The notes below the pieces were generated by a model. It was not told the DNA's origin, ran no database searches, and saw only the letters and a list, made by a program, of their open reading frames with translations. From Phoronis australis (taxonomy: Eukaryota > Phoronida > Phoronidae), in the NCBI GenBank assembly GCA_002633005.1, contig NMRA01000018.1, positions 139,901 to 203,900 on the forward strand: a stretch of DNA of 64,000 nucleotides. The letters run 5' to 3'. Every line of letters begins with the position of its first letter. The stretch's first letter is position 1. The position numbers and the translations under genes are program-made. Positions 42,601-48,600 of the stretch are shown here, piece after piece.

Positions 42601-45600
42601 GTAAAGCAAATAACGGATTCCGATCACCTGAATAGAATTGGCACTTATTAATTTGTGTTCTTTTATTATAAGAATGACTTTCCATTTCACCGATCCAGAA
42701 AGCTTGCACGAATTAATTTTTCCAACGCAAATATCTGTACGAATTATTTTTCTCTCAGACGCATACTGTACAAACTATTGGAGACAAATGCCATGTTTCA
42801 AGGGCTCTGTACAAACTAATAGAGTGAACAAACTAATAGAGAAAACACCGTAGTTAACAGTCAAGACAAAATTTGAAAGGTGCAAGAAAAAATTACATGA
42901 GAAACTCCAATGGCACGAAAATGAGGCAGATGAATGTTGCAGCATTGTGAGTAAATACGGCATGATTCAAGAGTCTCTCAGTAATCCATGACCATCCTAT
43001 AACATTGAATTGCATTCAGAGAGATCCTCATTGTCTACTTACTACCCAACATTTCACACAAACTTCTTTCTTGATCAATATTTTTTCGTTGTGTATTTGG
43101 TCAACTCATTTCACAAAGAAAGGCTTATTGGTAAGCTTGACCACTGCAGTAGTCATCTGATTAAAACTCTGCTCCTTTTTATTGGTCAATATCAAAAAGT
43201 ACAACCGTTAGATAAACACGTATTGACTGGAAAGCATTACATCTAGATATGACAATGCATACTAAATCAACCTTATGATACCCTACATTAATTACAACAT
43301 ATAGACGCAAAACACAATAACACCTAAATACTTTCTTTCAACACCTATACACAACATAACCCATTATTCAATAGTATAGAAAACTGTCCCAACAACCACT
43401 CATTGAGATACAAACTGAGATTTGACAAATTGGCCATAGCAGAGCTATTAACTGTAGCAGAGATCAGACTGTTAGTAGGTAATTCAGGATAACTACCCAC
43501 TGCTTGACACAGTTTAAATTTCTGCATGACATTCATAACACAACTAAAGAACAAATGGTTCAGTTTGCTCAAGGCCAGGAGAGTAATTTGGAGAGACATT
43601 TAAAAAACTGTGCCTGAACTCTGCTACAAAAACAAGCTACTCCCAGGCTGGACTACAATATCTAAAGGACAGATGACTTTACAATAGTACTAAATACACA
43701 AGTATGGAAATCTCATGATCTTCTTTGTTAAAGAAACTTTGTTAGAAATGTTAGGAAATCCAACTCGGAAAATGGGAATCTCATGATCATCTTTGTAAAA
43801 GAAAATTTGTGTTAGATATCAGTAAATCCAACTCATAAAATGCCATCAATTTTTAAGGCTATATTAAATGTCTGTCCCTCGGTATTGTAGTCAAGCCCTC
43901 TCTGGATATTTACACTTGAATAAAATAAATAAAACAAGAGCAACGCTGAGCGTTGAAATGCGCCCAAGAATGCACTGCAAACGGCATGCTTCTAAGAGTT
44001 GTTTATTTGTATCATAAAAATGGCCATTAGATGGAGCAAAACCTCCAGTCCTTCTGCAAATGGAACATGCCATCGTTTCTTCAATAGAAAGCTAGTTACT
44101 AAATTTCAAAAAAATCTGACAAAAAAATTCTGAGAAACAAAAGAAAACAGAAAGAAATGAAACTGCCACTAGGGGGCACAGTGTCTGCCTGAAAGTTTTC
44201 ATCTATTGTTAGCTTCTTATAAAAACATAAATTTAATAAAGATCCTGCAGTGGGTTTAGGAGATACAGCTACGGACGCAAAACAAAACAAAACTACCACC
44301 AGGAGGCGCCACACTAGTCTACGTCGTCATCCTCGACTGTCATCTTCACACTGAGAACACATACGCCAATTTTTAAAATCATCCTTAGAATGGTTTGATT
44401 GATAAACGGGTGGATGCCAAAAAACAGATTGGAAAAGAGTAAAAATGGCCATTAGGTGGCGCAAAATACCTTGAATCCATCTGAAAATGGTAGGATAGCG
44501 TCACTTCTCTAATAGATGCCTATATTCCAAATTCTATGAAACTCCACTGAGGACCTTTGAATACACAGAGATAAACTTAAAAAACTAAAATTGCCACTAG
44601 GAGGCACACTGGTGAAAAAATCATCGTCATCCATTGTCAACATCATATAAATGCACTTGCTAAATTTAGTAAAGATAGTGCAAACAGTTTAGGAGATACA
44701 GCCATGGGCGCAAAAAACAAAACTGCCACTAGGAGGCGCCACTGTAATCAAAGGCATCGGAAAATCGTCAGCCATCCTCTTCATAGTAAGAACATGCATG
44801 CTAATTTCCCAATCATCCTTACAGCGGTTTGGTTGATAGAGGGGCGGACTCCAAAAAGCAGACTCGAAAACAGTAAAAATGGCCACTAGGTGGCGCAAAA
44901 CACCTCAAATCCATCCAAAAACGGGATGGTAGCGTCATCTAACTAATAGACGCCTATATCCCAAATTTTATGAAAATGTGTTGACCTTTAAAGATAAAGA
45001 GATAAACGTGAAAAACTAAAATTGCCACTAGAGGGAGCACCAGCAGTCCCATCCCTACGAAAATTGTTTGTTGTCATCATTATATAAATACACTTGCTAA
45101 ATTTAATAAAGATCTTGCAAACAGTTCAGGAGATACAGCCATGGGTGAAAAAAACATAAATTCCACTAGGAGACGCCACAGTAGTCGAAGCGGTCGGAAA
45201 ATCATCATCAGCCATACTTTTCATAGTAAGAAAATACATGACTTCCTAAAACCGCTCTGAGGTGGTGGTGTATTACAACTATTATTAAAATCTCTTGGTC
45301 TATTTACACCGACCTCTAGTCTATAATCACACCGTGAGTGTACCACGTATCTGTGCTCGTTCTTCTAAGAACGTGGGAACACCTGACGACGGCCGGAGAA
45401 GAGACCGCGTTCTTAGAAGAACGAGCACGGATACGTGGTACACTCATGGTGTGATTATAGACTAGAGGTCGGTTTAAATAGACCAAGAGATTTTAATGAT
45501 AGTTGTAAGAACATACATCCCAATTTTCACAAGCATCCTTAGAACGGTTTGGTTAATGGAGGGGTGGACGTCACACTCGAACACAGTAAAAATGGCCACT

Positions 45601-48600
45601 ACGTGGCGCAAACTATGTTGAATCGATGCGAAAACGAGAGGATAGTGTCATCTCACTAATAGATGCCAATAGTCCAAATTTTGTGAAAATATGTTGTCAA
45701 CCTCCGAAGCTACAGAGGTGAGCGTAAAAAAATAAAATTGCCACTAGGGGACACACCCGTAATTGGAGAGGTCCGAAATTTGTCGTCATCTGTTGTCAGC
45801 TTGATAGGAACACATCTGCCAAATCTCATCAAGATCCTGTCAGGGGTTTAGGAGATATAGCTGCGGACGCCGGACGCCCAGACAGAGATGACGGCAATAC
45901 GCACCCACATATAAATATGTGGGCGCATAAAAATGATTACACTATGTTTGACGATCATACCAGCAGGTGAGTGTTTTTTAATTTTTATCTTCACTTACAT
46001 GTCTGGAGAATAAGGCGCGCTTTTGCATCTTTCTACCAACTTATTTTATTATATACCTCGTAATTTCCAAGTCAACTAGCGGCAACAACACTGACTGCTA
46101 AAAATGCCACTCAGTTTCGGCAAATGCATTTAAAATCTCATTACCGCGTAATACTGTTTGGCTAGAATAGAAAAACACTTCATTTATCCTGTACATTTCG
46201 CAACCTTTACGACAATAATTAATCTCGATTACCCTGAATATTTCTGATCACACACACTGCCAAGAATTTTACTCCTAGCACTACCTCAAAATGCCAATAT
46301 GGTTTATTACATATCCAGCTTTAAGCCATAGGTAATGTAAAGAGAGCTAATTAAGAGGTTGTAAGTGTGTAAAAGAGATTACTGAGATCACCACATATAC
46401 CGCTACACACAACATGGCCTCCATCAGCTACCAATAAACTGATAATATAATAATTGTCCACTTGTTTCACACAAAAATAATTGAGAAAATGACTATTTCT
46501 TCATTTTTCAACGCTGATTATCGTTTCACAAATAATGGGAAATTTCTAGTTTTATGAGATCTACACACTTTAAGCCAGGTTTGTAATTGGCTAAAATGTC
46601 CTTAATCTTTATTTTTACAGAGAAATTCAACAAAATAGCATTTGAGTTGAAGGCTAAATAAGTGAAGAATACCTACCCTACTGCACCACCAGAAACCTTT
46701 CCCACAAACATAATTTACCAATAGTACAACCTTTATAAAAAATGAAGATGTAAGTACTCAAAATGATTGCTACAGACTTTTATAATGTTTTAAAAGTTCA
46801 TGCAAATGTGAAATTTGTTAAATGCACAACACTTTTCATTGTTCACAGTCTTTATTCCGTTACGTTCGTACTTTCGGAACAAAACTCTACTCTCAACTGA
46901 ACATAGATACAGTAACTGACAAGTATGTTTCGAAATATCGTGTGTCTTTTAATTATGTCGCTAGGTCAGTTACTGTATCTATGTTCAGTTGAGAGTAGAG
47001 TTTTGTTCCGAAAGTACGAACATAACGGAATAAAGACTGTGAACAATGAAAAGTGTTGTGCAACCGAAAACTTGCTCCCGAAGTACAGCCAGCAAATGTC
47101 AAAAAATAAAAACAACAATTTTTATTCAGTTAATGAAACTATAAATGTTTCGGGTAACAATTGTGAACCATCACTCCACCATAAAACATTCAATATCACT
47201 GAATGAATCGCCGACACTGGCCTCTTCAATATTCCATATTTACAGTACAACTTGATTTATATACAAATCAGGAATAAGTCCATAACGGAAACCAAGGATT
47301 TCCAACTGCTTGTAACAGTAACCCAATTCACAGGCATGCGAAAAATCAAGACTTGATGAGATATCTCCATGTATTACAAGCAAAGCACAGGATCTCACTA
47401 TCTTCCTGCAAGATTCCCCTGCTGTCTACAGAACTCAGTCCTGGTTTAGTCTTACTGACAGACACTTCTGCACAAATCCATTAAACATGATGCCACATGT
47501 TAAAACAATTCAATTTTCTATTTAGGACTTCAGGATGTTTATCATACCCTAATGCCTCAGTGTGGGTTTTTGTCAGTTCTTATCCAGAAGGCAAAATTGG
47601 CTGAAAACACAATTTTCATCACCACTTGAAAAATTCTCGTGGTCATAAAATAAGGTTGTGTTACAGCAATACTAAATATCACAATAAATGAAAGCTTAAA
47701 CGCCATAAAGTACAGTCTAATATTGTGAAATACCCATTTCATAACAACAATAACCTGTTTTAAACCATTCTTGAACTTCGTTGAAATTCTTAGCACTTTT
47801 GTGTCTTGAATTATGCCTACCGGTATTCTGTTGTACTGTTGTATGTTTATGCAAAACAGCAGCGTTCACACCAGGATTAAACTTGAGCGTGGTGGAAATG
47901 ATGGAACGCTGTCAATCACAATGTTCACCTAAGTCCTAAAGGGGAGACTTTCTGTGTTCTGTGATTGGTTGAAGTCTTTGTGAATAATTAGAACATGGTT
48001 AGGTAACAACTTCCATACAAATGGTATTCAGCCTGCAGTGAGCAGTGCAGACTGAATAATAAGACAATGGTAATACAACATCTCATTTACACCTGTTAAT
48101 TAAGGACAAATGACTTGACAGTCAATCAACAATTAGAACACAGTGGTTCAACATTTGAATGCAGTGAGCCACCATTCTCAAAAAGCTTGATGAAAACAGT
48201 GAAACACAAAAGATGGAAAACTACACAAGTACTGAAAGCATACACAGCTTAAGACATCAAACACCGTTATGTATTTCATTTGGGAGTTGAGTAAACAAAT
48301 CTGATTTAACAATGAGCAAATCTTTTGCTGCAAACAATCATTCTATTTGAAATCCTTCCATGACACCATATCCTGTCCCAAGGTTAATTTTTGCTTTACC
48401 GGAGAGAATNTATTTATTCTTGGTCGAAAATGGCGGGCCGTCCGAAAATCACGCGACTTTACCGTAACAACAATAACCTGTTTTAAACCATTCTTGAATT
48501 TCGTTGAAATTCTTAGCACTTTTGTGTCTTGAATTATGCCTACCGGTATTCTGTTATACTGTTGTATGTTTATGCAAAACAGCAGCGTTCACACCAGGAT

